Of a stretch of DNA of 64,000 nt, positions 34,555-43,621 are shown piece after piece; within the stretch, counting starts at the first letter, position 1, and each line of letters opens with the position of its first letter. The stretch comes from Curtobacterium sp. MCBD17_013 (GTDB taxonomy: Bacteria; Actinomycetota; Actinomycetes; Actinomycetales; Microbacteriaceae). The notes beneath the pieces are model-generated. The model was not told the DNA's origin and searched no databases. It saw only the letters and a program-made list of their open reading frames with translations. The position numbers were made by a program, and so were the translations under genes. The stretch lies in the NCBI RefSeq assembly GCF_003234565.1, contig NZ_QKTU01000001.1, positions 62,001-126,000 on the forward strand, written 5' to 3'.

Positions 34555-35313
34555 TCAGGCCCGGATGACGCGGCAGCCCTGGCGCTCGATCGCCTCGACG
34601 GCGCTGTCCGGAGCGCGCAGGTCGGTCACGAGGACGTCGACGGCTTCCATCGGGCACACTCCGGCCAGCGCGGTCCGGCCGATCTTCGTGGCGTCCGCGA
34701 GGACGACCGTCGCCCGTGACCGCTGACTCATCCTGGCGTTCACACGGGCACCCACCGGGTCGTAGTTCGTGCAGCCGGCGGCCGCGTCGACACCGTCCAC
34801 ACCGACGAAGGAGACGTCGATGTGGTAATCGGCGAGGAACGACTCCGCGCTCGGTCCGACGGTCTCCTGACTGCTGGCGCGCACCTCGCCACCCGCTGCG
34901 AACACCCGGATTCCGCTGTTGCCCACGAGGCTCGAGGCGACGTTGAGTGCGTTCGTCACGACGGTGAGCCCCGGGCGGCTGCCGAGGTGCTGCGCGAACT
35001 CCCAGACGGTGGTCCCACCCGTGAGCCCGATCACCCGCGCGCTGTCGAGGAACCGCAGCGCCGCGAGCGCGATGCGCTGCTTCTCTGCGGCGTCCTGCGA
35101 GGTCTTGTACCCGAGCGGGAGGTCGTTGAAGGCGACGTGACGCGTCGCACCCCCACGCGTGCGGCTGACGAGCTGCTGCTGCTCGAGGACCTCGAGGTCC
35201 CGCCGGATGGTGGCTTCCGAGACGTCGAACCGGGCTGCGAGGGACGGGACGTCCATCTCGGCGTGCTCGACGATGGTCGACACGATCTGATTGAGCCTCT
35301 GCTTACGCTGCAC
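34555..35313 (-). CDS. DeoR/GlpR-family regulator of the first sugar module
   Basis: A 252-aa repressor. The N-terminal winged helix has VPSLAARFDVSEATIRRDLEVLEQQ, and the C-terminal sensor domain has IGLTGGTTVWEFA, TVVTNALNVA, FVGVDGVD and VVLADATKIGR, which bind a sugar phosphate. I chose GTG 35313, which gives the usual length; an ATG at 35337 is the alternative. It sits between the GH4/aldolase operon (same strand) and the divergent ABC importer, and palindromic TGCGCA sites lie on both sides. It is probably released by a tagatose or galactosamine phosphate. Confidence 0.87.
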   Translation of the reverse strand: MQRKQRLNQIVSTIVEHAEMDVPSLAARFDVSEATIRRDLEVLEQQQLVSRTRGGATRHVAFNDLPLGYKTSQDAAEKQRIALAALRFLDSARVIGLTGGTTVWEFAQHLGSRPGLTVVTNALNVASSLVGNSGIRVFAAGGEVRASSQETVGPSAESFLADYHIDVSFVGVDGVDAAAGCTNYDPVGARVNARMSQRSRATVVLADATKIGRTALAGVCPMEAVDVLVTDLRAPDSAVEAIERQGCRVIRA

Positions 35314-35330
35314 ATGCTCACAGTAGCCAC

Positions 35331-35342
35331 TGCGCATGCGCA
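35331..35342. promoter_or_regulatory. 12-bp palindrome TGCGCATGCGCA
   Basis: A self-complementary 12-mer just upstream of the DeoR start codon. It shares the TGCGCA half-site with the sites at 339 and 35457, so it is a candidate autoregulatory operator. Confidence 0.5.
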
Positions 35343-35456
35343 AGCCAAGAGTACGTGCAGTACGAGCAAGAAAATGCGCGGAAGGGGCCGTTGGTGTGTG
35401 AATTCGGTCCTCGTGTTGGCACCCGCGTGCAGATCGTGCAATCGTTCCACCACACC

Positions 35457-35471
35457 TGCGCACGGTGCGCA
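35457..35471. promoter_or_regulatory. Operator TGCGCAC-G-GTGCGCA before the ABC importer
   Basis: A perfect 7-bp inverted repeat around a single G, 51 bp upstream of the binding-protein start at 35523. It has the TGCGCA half-site seen at 35331. The 35314-35522 gap is otherwise AT-richer than its surroundings, as expected of a promoter region, and encodes no protein. Confidence 0.6.
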
Positions 35472-35522
35472 GCGAGGAGGGACAGGCGCGACGATGCGTC
35501 CCTGTCTCAGAAGGGTCATGAG

Positions 35523-36854
35523 ATGCCATTCACGCGAAAGAGCCTCAAGGGCACCGCGCTCCTGACGGGTGCGCTGGGGCTGTCACTGCTCGCCAGCGGT
35601 TGCTCCGGGAGCTCCTCGTCCGGCGGCTCCGACCAGACCAAGGGCGTCACGATCACCGTGGCGTGGCTGAACCCGCCGCCTCCGCAGGCCGCACTCGACC
35701 AGTTCACGAAGAGCACGGGGATCCACGTCAAGTGGACCACCACCGACTGGGACAGCCTCCAGACCAAGATCTCGGCGGCGGCAACCTCGCACACCTACTT
35801 CGCCGATGCCACCGACGTCGACTGGTCGCGGGTCGGCCAGCTCGGCCAGCTCGGGTGGTTCTACCCCATGTCCCAGTACCTCGACGTCAAGAGCATGCGG
35901 CCGGACATGCCCCAGATGAGCTCGTTCACCTCGAAGGGCACGGTCTACGGCATCCCGTTCGACTCGTCCTACATGGTCACCACGGTGAACAAGGCCGAGT
36001 TCGCCAAGGCCGGGATCACGACCATGCCCACGACGATGAGCGAGTACACCAAGGACCTCCGGCAGATCAAGGCGAAGGGCGTCACGGACACCCCGCTGAA
36101 CATCCCGTTCGCCGCCGCCGAGGGTCTGTCGACGCACTGGTACCAGCTGACGAACGCGTTCGGCGGGTCCGTCCTCGACAAGCAGGGGCGGCCCCAGTTC
36201 GCGTCGCCGAGCTCGCCCGGGTACAAGGCGGCCGAGTGGATGGTCGATGCGCTGAAGGACGGCCTCGTCCCTGCCGGCAACATCAACGTCAACGATTCGC
36301 AGGGCATGCAGAACCTGATGGCCAAGGGCATCACCGCCGCGACCACATCGGACTACTCGGGCAACGTCGGCAGCCTCTACGACGTCCCCGCGTCCTCCTC
36401 GGTGGTGGGCCAGGTCGAGTACATCCCGACCCCCGGCGTCCACGGCCCGGTGGCGAACCTCGGCAACCCGGACGGCATCGGCATCCCGAAGCAGGCGAAG
36501 TACCCGAAGGCGGCCGCCGAGTTCATCAAGTGGATGACGTCCTCGAAGAACCAGGCGGCGTTCGCGGGTGCCGACGGGCCCTCCAAGGTGCTCCCGAACT
36601 ACCCGACGCCCTCGCGCCTCAGCGCCATGAAGGCCCTGACGACGTCCGGCCACCTGGCACAGGGCCAGGAGCTGACCACGCTCCTCGAGGGCTCGAAGGC
36701 CGTCTTCCCGGCCGGCGCACCGTCCTGGTACCCGCAGTTCTCCCGGGCCGTGAACACGAACCTGCACGCTGCGGCCGTGGGCAACGAGTCCGTCAGCGCC
36801 GCCATCAAGGCGATCGTGAAGACCACGAACTCGCTCGCGAAGGGGAACTCGTGA
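35523..36854 (+). CDS. ABC importer solute-binding lipoprotein, module 1
   Basis: A 443-aa extracellular family-1 binding protein. The signal peptide ends in the lipobox LLASGC with the lipidated Cys at 27, followed by a Ser/Gly-rich linker. The mature protein has the VTWAWLNPPPP-like first strand and a C-terminal YPKAAAEFIKWMTS helix typical of CUT1 sugar-binding proteins. The ATG at 35523 has AAGGGT eleven bases upstream. It is the first gene of an importer operon; two permeases follow. The GH4, SIS isomerase and sugar kinase downstream suggest an oligosaccharide with a galactose or amino-sugar residue. Confidence 0.88.
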   Translation: MPFTRKSLKGTALLTGALGLSLLASGCSGSSSSGGSDQTKGVTITVAWLNPPPPQAALDQFTKSTGIHVKWTTTDWDSLQTKISAAATSHTYFADATDVDWSRVGQLGQLGWFYPMSQYLDVKSMRPDMPQMSSFTSKGTVYGIPFDSSYMVTTVNKAEFAKAGITTMPTTMSEYTKDLRQIKAKGVTDTPLNIPFAAAEGLSTHWYQLTNAFGGSVLDKQGRPQFASPSSPGYKAAEWMVDALKDGLVPAGNINVNDSQGMQNLMAKGITAATTSDYSGNVGSLYDVPASSSVVGQVEYIPTPGVHGPVANLGNPDGIGIPKQAKYPKAAAEFIKWMTSSKNQAAFAGADGPSKVLPNYPTPSRLSAMKALTTSGHLAQGQELTTLLEGSKAVFPAGAPSWYPQFSRAVNTNLHAAAVGNESVSAAIKAIVKTTNSLAKGNS

Positions 36855-36894
36855 CCCTGGTCCTGCCCTGCACCGCGACGGAGGTGACGACCCC

Positions 36895-37857
36895 GTGAGT
36901 GCCGGTACGAGCACCACGTCCCGTGCGACTCGGATCGCGCGGAGGAACGGCCGCGCGAACGCTCCTCGGCCGACACCGGGTCGCGGGCGGCGACGGTTCG
37001 ACCTCCTGCCCTACGCGCTGGTCACGCCCCTGGCGCTGTTCATCGTCGTCCTGGCCCTCGTCCCAGCGGCGATCACGCTGGTCGAGGCGTTCTTCAAGGC
37101 CCAGCCGCTCGACCCGCCGAACTCCTTCGTCGGGCTCGGCAACTTCGTGAAGCTGTTCCAGGACGACACGATCGTCTCGAGCATGGTGAACACGGCCTAC
37201 TACGTCGTCATCGGCGTCGTGGTCTCGACCGTGCTGGGGATCGTCATGGCGGTCACCCTGCAGAAGCCGTTCGTCGGACGGTCCGTGCTCATCGCGGTCC
37301 TCATCCTGCCGTGGGCGCTGCCGGGCGTGGTCGAGGGCATCGTCTGGTCGGGCATCTGGGACAGCAACACCGGTCTGCTCAACAGCGTGCTGTCGTCGCT
37401 CCACCTGATCGACCACTACCAGGTGTTCCTCGGCCAGAACCGATTCGTCACCATCCTGGTGATCGAGATCGTCCAGGTGTGGCAGATGACCCCGCTGTCC
37501 ACACTGCTCGTGCTGGCGGCCTTGCAGAACATCCCCGGCGAGCTGTACGAAGCGGCGTCGATCGACGGTGCGACGGGATGGAAGTCGTTCCTCCAGGTGA
37601 CGCTGCCGCTCGCTCGTCCGGGCATCGCGATCGCGATGGTGCAGGCCATCATCGCGACGCTCAACGTGTTCGACCAGCCGTACGTGTTGAACGGCGCTGC
37701 CTCGACCGGAGCCTCGGTGACCGAGCAGACCTACTTCGTCAGCTTCCAGAACCTGGACTTCGGCGAGGGGTACGCGCTGTCGCTCCTCATCACCATCGCA
37801 ACGGTCGTGGTCTCCCTCGCCGTCGTGCGACTCGTCTACAAGCCGGTGGAGTTCTGA
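36895..37857 (+). CDS. ABC sugar permease, MalF-like, module 1
   Basis: A 320-aa membrane protein with six helices after a 45-residue basic N-terminal region. The EAA loop that contacts the ATPase reads EAASIDGATGWKSFLQVTLP. The start is GTG 36895, with GGAGG 10 bases upstream. The stop overlaps the ATG of the second permease (TGATG). No ATP-binding protein gene occurs in the operon, so a shared ATPase elsewhere must energise it. Confidence 0.9.
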   Translation: MSAGTSTTSRATRIARRNGRANAPRPTPGRGRRRFDLLPYALVTPLALFIVVLALVPAAITLVEAFFKAQPLDPPNSFVGLGNFVKLFQDDTIVSSMVNTAYYVVIGVVVSTVLGIVMAVTLQKPFVGRSVLIAVLILPWALPGVVEGIVWSGIWDSNTGLLNSVLSSLHLIDHYQVFLGQNRFVTILVIEIVQVWQMTPLSTLLVLAALQNIPGELYEAASIDGATGWKSFLQVTLPLARPGIAIAMVQAIIATLNVFDQPYVLNGAASTGASVTEQTYFVSFQNLDFGEGYALSLLITIATVVVSLAVVRLVYKPVEF

Positions 37858-38690
37858 TGCACCGTCGTTCCGTCGCGCGCCCCCTGGGCGTCGCGTTCAT
37901 CGTCCTCTGGACGCTCGTCCCGCTGTACTGGGTGCTCAACACGAGCCTCCAGACGGATCAGCAGATCAGCGCGAAGCCGGCCAACTACATCCCGCCGACG
38001 CCGACGTTCGCCAACTACGCGACCCTGCTGGGAGGCAGTGGGGACGTGGCCTCGTCGGTCCGGCAGTCGACGCTCAACATCTTCGTCGAGTGCGGCGGGG
38101 CGACGATCGTCACCGTCGTGCTCGCGACGATCGCGGCGTACGCGTTCGCCCGGATGACGTTCCGTGGTCGGAACGTGCTGTTCTACGCGGTCCTCGCGAC
38201 GATGGCGTTCCCCGCCTACGCGACGCTCATCCCGCTCTACGAGATGCTCAGCACCGCCGGGCTCGTGAACACGTACACCGGCATCGTGCTCGTGTACGTG
38301 TCGGGGTTCCTGCCGCTCGCCACGTGGATCCTCTACAACTACATGTCGAGCCTGCCCCTGGCGCTCGAGGAGGCCGGGTCGATGGACGGCGCCAGTCGGC
38401 TCGGCGTGCTCTGGCACATCGTGCTGCCGCTCGCCCGCCCGGGCATCGTCTCGACGGCGATCATCACGTTCCTGTCCGCCTGGGCGCAGTTCCTGTTCCC
38501 GCTCGTGCTGTCGAGCGACATCTCGACCCAACCGCTCACGGTCGTGATCGCCGCGCTGCAGGGGCGGCACACGGTGCCGTACTCCCTGATGAGCGCGGCG
38601 GGCGTCCTCGCGGTCGTCGTCCCGGCCGCCATCGCGGTCGTGCTCAACCGGTACATCGTCAGCGGCCTCCTCACGGGGAGCGTCAAGTGA
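37857..38690 (+). CDS. ABC sugar permease, MalG-like, module 1
   Basis: A 277-aa permease with six helices. The EAA loop is EEAGSMDGASRLGVLWHIVLP, and the region after it (PGIVSTAIITFLSAWAQFLFPLVL) is typical of MalG-type CUT1 partners. It overlaps both neighbours: its ATG shares the A of the upstream TGA, and its stop overlaps the GTG of the next gene (GTGA). It forms a heterodimer channel with the preceding protein. Confidence 0.9.
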   Translation: MHRRSVARPLGVAFIVLWTLVPLYWVLNTSLQTDQQISAKPANYIPPTPTFANYATLLGGSGDVASSVRQSTLNIFVECGGATIVTVVLATIAAYAFARMTFRGRNVLFYAVLATMAFPAYATLIPLYEMLSTAGLVNTYTGIVLVYVSGFLPLATWILYNYMSSLPLALEEAGSMDGASRLGVLWHIVLPLARPGIVSTAIITFLSAWAQFLFPLVLSSDISTQPLTVVIAALQGRHTVPYSLMSAAGVLAVVVPAAIAVVLNRYIVSGLLTGSVK

Positions 38691-40042
38691 ATCGAGGCGG
38701 GGCGTTCGTCCTCATCGGTGCGGGCAGCACGGTGTTCACTCCGGGCCTCCTGACCGATCTCGCCCGCGCGGCGGGGTTCGACGACATCACGGTCCGCCTG
38801 GTCGACGTCGCTCCCGAGGCGGCGGAGACCATGGCGGCCGTGGGACGCCGGATCGCCGCGCAGTACGGATCGCACATGCGCGTCGAGGCGGTGCACGACC
38901 GACGTGAGGCCCTGCGCGGCGCGCAGTTCGTCACGACGACCATCGCCGTCGGGTCGGCCGCCGGATGGCGGCGTGACCTCGAGGTACCGGAACGGTTCGG
39001 GATCCGGCAGACGGTCGGCGACAGCGTCGGACCGGGCGGCGTCCTCCGCGCGCTCCGACACGTCCCGGAGATCGTCGCGATCGGCCGCGACATCGCCGAC
39101 GTCGCTCCGGACGCCATCCTGTTCAACTACAGCAATCCCCTCACCGCGAACGTCCGGGCCGTCACCCGCGAGACGGGCATCCGTGCCGTCGGGCTCTGTC
39201 ACGGCACGATGCACACCAAGAGCGCGCTCGCCCGGGCGCTCGAGGTCCCCGAGCAGGAGATCACGGCGACGTTCGGCGGGCTGAACCACCTGTCCTGGCT
39301 GATGGACATCCGGACGGCGGACCAGGACCTGTACCCGCGCCTCCGCGAGCTCGTCGAAGCGCGGGCCGGTGGCGCCGATGCTCCCTCCGACTGGAGCGAG
39401 GGCCCGCACGCGCCGGTGTCGGCGGACCTGATGCGGACGTTCGGGCTGTACCCGGCGCCCGGCGACCGGCACGTGGCGGAGTTCTTCGCCGACCACCTCG
39501 GTCCGGCCGGCGCGGGGGAGCTCCCGTGGGGCCTCCAGGCCGGCCTCGACGCGACACGCGAGTACATCGGCGAGAAGTCGCGACTCTGGGACGAGCTGCG
39601 CGAGCTCGCGGACGGTGACCGGCCGGTGCCGCCGCCGTCCGACCAGGAGGCGGAACGACTCGTCGCCATGGCGACGGCGATCCGCACGGGCCGGACCCAC
39701 GTCGAGCTCGCGGTCAACCTCCCGAACCACGGTCTCATCGGGAACCTCCCCGAGACCGCGGTCGTCGAGGTGCCGGCCGCCGTCGGTGCCGACGGCGTGC
39801 GCGGGGTGTCCGTCGGGGACCTCCCCGCCGGCATCGCCGCGGTGCTCACCGCCCGGGCGCTCCAGCAGGAGCTCGTCGTCGACGCAGCACTACGCGGTGA
39901 TCGCACGCTCGCGATCCAGGCGCTCGTGCTCGACCCGCTCGTGCCCGACCGGGCGACGGCCACCGCGATCCTCGACGCCGCGGTCGCCGAGGACCCGACC
40001 ACCCTCCGTGCCGGCACCGAGCACGGTCTCGCCACCGTCTGA
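38687..40042 (+). CDS. GH4 glycosidase (alpha-galacturonidase-like?), copy 2
   Basis: A 451-aa NAD/Mn-dependent glycosidase. It has FVLIGAGSTVFTPGLL at the N-terminus, FNYSNPLTANV (147-156), the metal-binding C171-H172 in GLCHGTMHT and N200-H201 in GGLNHLSW. It is clearly diverged from the other two GH4 enzymes here: GLCHG replaces GLCHS and the C-terminal half is different. The long insertion near 220-240 and the LDP motif near the C-terminus resemble the LplD (alpha-galacturonidase) branch, but specificity cannot be set by eye. It starts with GTG 38687 inside the permease end. Confidence 0.85.
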   Translation: MNRGGAFVLIGAGSTVFTPGLLTDLARAAGFDDITVRLVDVAPEAAETMAAVGRRIAAQYGSHMRVEAVHDRREALRGAQFVTTTIAVGSAAGWRRDLEVPERFGIRQTVGDSVGPGGVLRALRHVPEIVAIGRDIADVAPDAILFNYSNPLTANVRAVTRETGIRAVGLCHGTMHTKSALARALEVPEQEITATFGGLNHLSWLMDIRTADQDLYPRLRELVEARAGGADAPSDWSEGPHAPVSADLMRTFGLYPAPGDRHVAEFFADHLGPAGAGELPWGLQAGLDATREYIGEKSRLWDELRELADGDRPVPPPSDQEAERLVAMATAIRTGRTHVELAVNLPNHGLIGNLPETAVVEVPAAVGADGVRGVSVGDLPAGIAAVLTARALQQELVVDAALRGDRTLAIQALVLDPLVPDRATATAILDAAVAEDPTTLRAGTEHGLATV

Positions 40043-40117
40043 GCGCGACCACCTCGACCACGTCACCGGGTCGGCCCCGAGGGGTCGCCCCTCAGCCTCA
40101 CCATCAGGAGAACCACC

Positions 40118-41281
40118 ATGACCGAGACCAACCCCGACATCGATGTCGACCTCGCGGCCGCAGGGGCGACCGCGACCTTCCGGGAGATCAGACAGCAGCC
40201 CGACGTGTGGCTCGAGGCGGCATCGATCGTGCAGGGGCGCCGCGCCGACCTCGACGCGTTCCTCGCACCGCTCCTCGCGCACGACGACCTGCGCATCGTC
40301 TTCACCGGTGCCGGGACCTCGGCGTTCGCCGGCGGCGTCGTGGCCCCGACGGTGGCCCGCGCCACCGGTCGACGCGTCGAGAGCATCGCGACGACCGACA
40401 TCGTGTCGAACCCCCGGCACTACCTCGCCGAGGACGTCCCCACGTTGCTGGTGTCGTTCGCCCGGTCCGGGAACAGTCCCGAGAGCGTGGCGGCGACGCG
40501 GCTGACCGACCAGGTCCTCGGCGATGCCTCCCACCTCGTCATCACCTGCAACGCCGGCGGTGCGCTCGCACAGGAGCACCAGGAACGGCCCGACTCGTTC
40601 GTGCTGCTCATGCCGCAGCGTTCGGACGACGCCGGCTTCGCGATGACGTCGAGCTTCACGTCGATGATGCTCAGCGCGCTGCTGGCCTTCCTCGGCGACG
40701 CCCCCGAGACGGTCGCGGCGCTGTCCAGCGCGGCGGACCAGGTGATCGGGGAGGACTGGGACTCGATCAAGGGGCTCGCGCAGGACGGCCTCCGGCGACT
40801 CGTGTACCTCGGCAGTGGTCCGCTCGCCGCACTGGCGCAGGAGTCCGCGCTCAAGACCCTCGAGCTGACCGCCGGCGGCGTCGTGAGCTACCACGACTCG
40901 TCGCTCGGGTTCCGGCACGGGCCCAAGGCCGTCCTCGACGCCGAGACGCTCGTGGTGGTCTACATCTCGAACGACCCGTACACGCGGTCCTACGACCTCG
41001 ACATCGTGGCGGAGCTGCGTACCGCGATCGGCGCCTCCCGGGTGCTGTCGGTCGCGACCGACGGCGTCGGCGAGGGAGCGATCGTGCTCGAGGGCCTGCG
41101 CGGCACGGACGACGGGTACCTCGCGATCGCGTACATCCTGGTCGCGCAGATCCTCGCGCTCTCGTTCGCGCTCCGGGTCGGGACGACGCCGGACAACCCG
41201 TTCCCCGGCGGCGACGTGAACCGGGTCGTGCAGGGTGTGCACATCCACGAGCTCGAGGACTCCGCCGGGGACGGTCGCTGA
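40118..41281 (+). CDS. agaS: SIS-domain sugar isomerase/deaminase, AgaS type
   Basis: A 387-aa protein with two SIS domains: the first near residues 50-190 (IVFTGAGTSAFAG, VSFARSGNSPES) and the second near 215-360 (VYLGSGPLAALAQESALKTLEL). The pattern, including SYHDSSLGFRHGPKA, fits AgaS, which converts galactosamine 6-phosphate to tagatose 6-phosphate and ammonia. The ATG at 40118 has AGGAG. AgaS plus a GatZ/KbaZ-type protein across the divergent promoter is the core of N-acetylgalactosamine/galactosamine breakdown; the missing deacetylase and tagatose-6-phosphate kinase may be elsewhere. Confidence 0.85.
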   Translation: MTETNPDIDVDLAAAGATATFREIRQQPDVWLEAASIVQGRRADLDAFLAPLLAHDDLRIVFTGAGTSAFAGGVVAPTVARATGRRVESIATTDIVSNPRHYLAEDVPTLLVSFARSGNSPESVAATRLTDQVLGDASHLVITCNAGGALAQEHQERPDSFVLLMPQRSDDAGFAMTSSFTSMMLSALLAFLGDAPETVAALSSAADQVIGEDWDSIKGLAQDGLRRLVYLGSGPLAALAQESALKTLELTAGGVVSYHDSSLGFRHGPKAVLDAETLVVVYISNDPYTRSYDLDIVAELRTAIGASRVLSVATDGVGEGAIVLEGLRGTDDGYLAIAYILVAQILALSFALRVGTTPDNPFPGGDVNRVVQGVHIHELEDSAGDGR

Positions 41282-41282
41282 C

Positions 41283-42257
41283 GTGGCGGTATTCCTGGGC
41301 GTCGACGGCGGGGGCACGAAGACCGCCTTCGTCCTGCTCGACGACGACGGACGGGAACTCGGGGCGGTCGAGGGCGCGAGCGCCTACCACCTCGAGCACG
41401 GGCTGCCGCACGTGCGGCAGGTGCTCGTCGAGGGCGTCGCCGCGGTGACGGCGGCGGCGGGGACCACCGCCGATGCCATCACCTACGCGTTCATCGCGAT
41501 CCCCACCTACGGCGAGGCCAGTCACGAGGTGGCCGTCCTCGACGAGCTTCCTGCGCAGGCGCTCGGACACGACCGGTACCGGTGCGGCAACGACATGATC
41601 GCGGGTTGGGCCGGCTCCCTCGCCGACGCCGACGGGATCAACGTCGTCGCCGGGACGGGCAGCCTCACCTACGGCGAACGGGCCGGGGCGTCGTCGCGTG
41701 TCGGCGGCTGGGGGGAGCTGTTCGGCGACGAGGGGTCCGGGTACTGGATCGGCCTGGAGGCGCTCTTCGCGTTCGCCCGCATGAGTGACGGACGGCTGCC
41801 GCGCACCTCGCTGCACGACCGTGTCCGTGAGGCGGTCGGGGTCGAGACGGACCTGGACATGATCGACGTGGTGCTCACCCGGTGGGGGCGGAGCCGCGGC
41901 CGGATCGCGTCGTTGTCCCGCCTCGTCGTCGAGGCGGCGCAGGACGACGACGCCGCCGCGACGCGGATCGTCGAGCGCGCGGTCGACCACTTGGTGGAAC
42001 TCGTCGAGGCGACGAAGCGCAACCTCGGGTTCGGCGCGGACGAGCTGGTACCCGTGTCGTACTCGGGCGGCGTCTTCAGGGCCGAGCTCGTCCGGAGCGG
42101 GTTCGAGCGCGCCCTCCGCGCTCGGTCGGACCGGTACGACGTGCGGAGCCCGCGGTTCCCCTCGGACATCGGCGCCGCCCTCCACGCGGCCAAGCTGGCC
42201 GGACAGCCCCTCGGCGAGGCCGCACTGGCACGCCTGTCCGCCGGTCGGACGGTCTGA
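41283..42257 (+). CDS. BadF/BadG-family amino-sugar kinase
   Basis: A 324-aa ASKHA-fold kinase like N-acetylglucosamine kinase. The phosphate-1 loop is FLGVDGGGTKTAF at the start, phosphate-2 is NVVAGTGSLTYG and GWGELFGDEGSGYWIG follows, a hallmark of the BcrAD/BadFG family. The GTG at 41283 lies one base after the AgaS stop. In this context it likely phosphorylates an amino sugar at O6 to feed AgaS. N-acetylgalactosamine or galactosamine is the best guess from the operon; glucosamine is not excluded. Confidence 0.82.
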   Translation: MAVFLGVDGGGTKTAFVLLDDDGRELGAVEGASAYHLEHGLPHVRQVLVEGVAAVTAAAGTTADAITYAFIAIPTYGEASHEVAVLDELPAQALGHDRYRCGNDMIAGWAGSLADADGINVVAGTGSLTYGERAGASSRVGGWGELFGDEGSGYWIGLEALFAFARMSDGRLPRTSLHDRVREAVGVETDLDMIDVVLTRWGRSRGRIASLSRLVVEAAQDDDAAATRIVERAVDHLVELVEATKRNLGFGADELVPVSYSGGVFRAELVRSGFERALRARSDRYDVRSPRFPSDIGAALHAAKLAGQPLGEAALARLSAGRTV

Positions 42258-42260
42258 TCC

Positions 42261-43265
42261 ATGTCCTCCACCGCAGCGGTGACGCGGTACGACACCATGC
42301 CGTACAACCGGGTCGGGCGGAGCGGACTGCTGCTCCCGGCCATCGCCCTAGGTCTGTGGCAGAACTTCGGGGACGATCGCCCGTACGCGACACAGCGGGC
42401 GATCGTCCGTCGGGCGTTCGACCTGGGCGTCACCCACTTCGACCTCGCGAACAACTACGGGCCGCCGTACGGCAGCGCCGAGGTCACGTTCGGCCGGGTG
42501 CTCCGGGAGGACCTCCGCCACCACCGCGACGAGCTGATCGTCTCGACGAAGGCCGGGTACGACATGTGGGCCGGGCCGTACGGCGAGTTCGGGTCCCGCA
42601 AGTCGATGATCGCCTCACTCGACCAGAGCCTGGGGCGGCTCGGGCTCGAGTACGTCGACGTGTTCTACTCGCATCGGTACGACCCGGACACGCCGATCGA
42701 GGAGACGATGGGCGCCCTGGCGTCCGCCGTCACGAGCGGCAAGGCACTCTACGTCGGCGTCTCCAACCACGACGCCGACCAGACCCGGCGTGCGGCCGCG
42801 GCGCTCGCCGACCTCGGCGTGCCGCTCCTGGTCAACCAGCCGCCGTACTCGATGTTCGACCGGGAGGCCGAGCACGCGTTGATCCCGACGCTCGCGGAAC
42901 TCGGCACGGGAGCGGTGGTGTACTCACCGCTCGCGCAGGGGCTGCTCACGGATCGCTACCTCGGTGCCACGATCCCGGGTGACTCGCGTGTCGTGGCCGG
43001 GCGCGACCTCCCGGCGTCCGCCCTCGACGGCCCCTACCGGGACCGCGCTCGCGCGCTCGCCGTCATCGCGGCGGACCGCGGGCAGACGCTGGCGCAGCTC
43101 GCCCTGACCTGGGTCCTGCGCCACCCGGAGGTCGCGTCGGCACTGGTCGGGGCCTCCAGCGTGCCGCAGCTCGAGCAGAACCTCCGCGCGGCGACGGCTC
43201 CGCCGCTCACCCCTGCGGAACTCGCCGCGATCGAGCCGTACGCGGTCGACGGCACGGCCGCGTGA
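42261..43265 (+). CDS. Aldo/keto reductase, L-glyceraldehyde-3-phosphate reductase-like (AKR14)
   Basis: A 334-aa enzyme with the hallmark YGPPYGSAE of YghZ-type reductases. The tetrad is D61 and Y66 (DLANNYGPPYG), K97 (STKAGYDMW) and H138 (FYSHRYD). YghZ reduces L-glyceraldehyde 3-phosphate and methylglyoxal. Here it is three bases after the kinase stop and ends the module-1 operon, so it may remove a triose phosphate by-product or reduce a sugar aldehyde. A terminator hairpin follows at 43304. Confidence 0.86.
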   Translation: MSSTAAVTRYDTMPYNRVGRSGLLLPAIALGLWQNFGDDRPYATQRAIVRRAFDLGVTHFDLANNYGPPYGSAEVTFGRVLREDLRHHRDELIVSTKAGYDMWAGPYGEFGSRKSMIASLDQSLGRLGLEYVDVFYSHRYDPDTPIEETMGALASAVTSGKALYVGVSNHDADQTRRAAAALADLGVPLLVNQPPYSMFDREAEHALIPTLAELGTGAVVYSPLAQGLLTDRYLGATIPGDSRVVAGRDLPASALDGPYRDRARALAVIAADRGQTLAQLALTWVLRHPEVASALVGASSVPQLEQNLRAATAPPLTPAELAAIEPYAVDGTAA

Positions 43266-43303
43266 GCTGAGGGCCCGATCCGTCCACCGGGGCGAAGCAC
43301 GAC

Positions 43304-43330
43304 GGGGTCGTCGGTGTCACCGACGACCCC
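43304..43330 (+). terminator. Terminator of the module-1 operon
   Basis: GGGGTCGTCGGTG (43304-43316) is complementary to 43318-43330, followed by TTCT. In practice an 11-bp stem with a five-base loop forms. It closes the seven-gene plus-strand operon that begins at 35523. Confidence 0.7.
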
Positions 43331-43337
43331 TTCTGAC

Positions 43338-43467
43338 TGCGCATTCGTACAGTTCTGCGACCGTGCGGCAGTGTCAGCGCATGTTTCCTGCTTGTTTCGC
43401 GGGCCTGTGGACCAGAACCGATCAGTGCTGGTGCTCGTTTGATTGCCAGTCGTTCGAACGGTGCAAT
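43338..43467 (+). promoter_or_regulatory. Promoter region of the module-2 importer
   Basis: The 356-bp gap 43266-43621 holds no gene. After the terminator it is locally AT-richer. TTGATT (43439-43444) and TGCAAT (43462-43467) are spaced 17 bp and could be -35 and -10 boxes. TGCGCATTC at 43338-43346 repeats a word next to the DeoR-type site near 34497. A good GAAGGAG ribosome-binding site lies at 43610-43616. Confidence 0.4.
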
Positions 43468-43621
43468 AGCGTTCCCTCCACCGCGGCACCACCGACCGGC
43501 TCGCCGCTCCGACGAGGTCGCTCAGGCCCCGCGCCACGCGTGGCCGTGACGGGTGCCGAGGACGACTCGCGCGGCCCCGTCCGACGGCGCCGTCGCGTCC
43601 CGCTTGAACGAAGGAGTTCAC

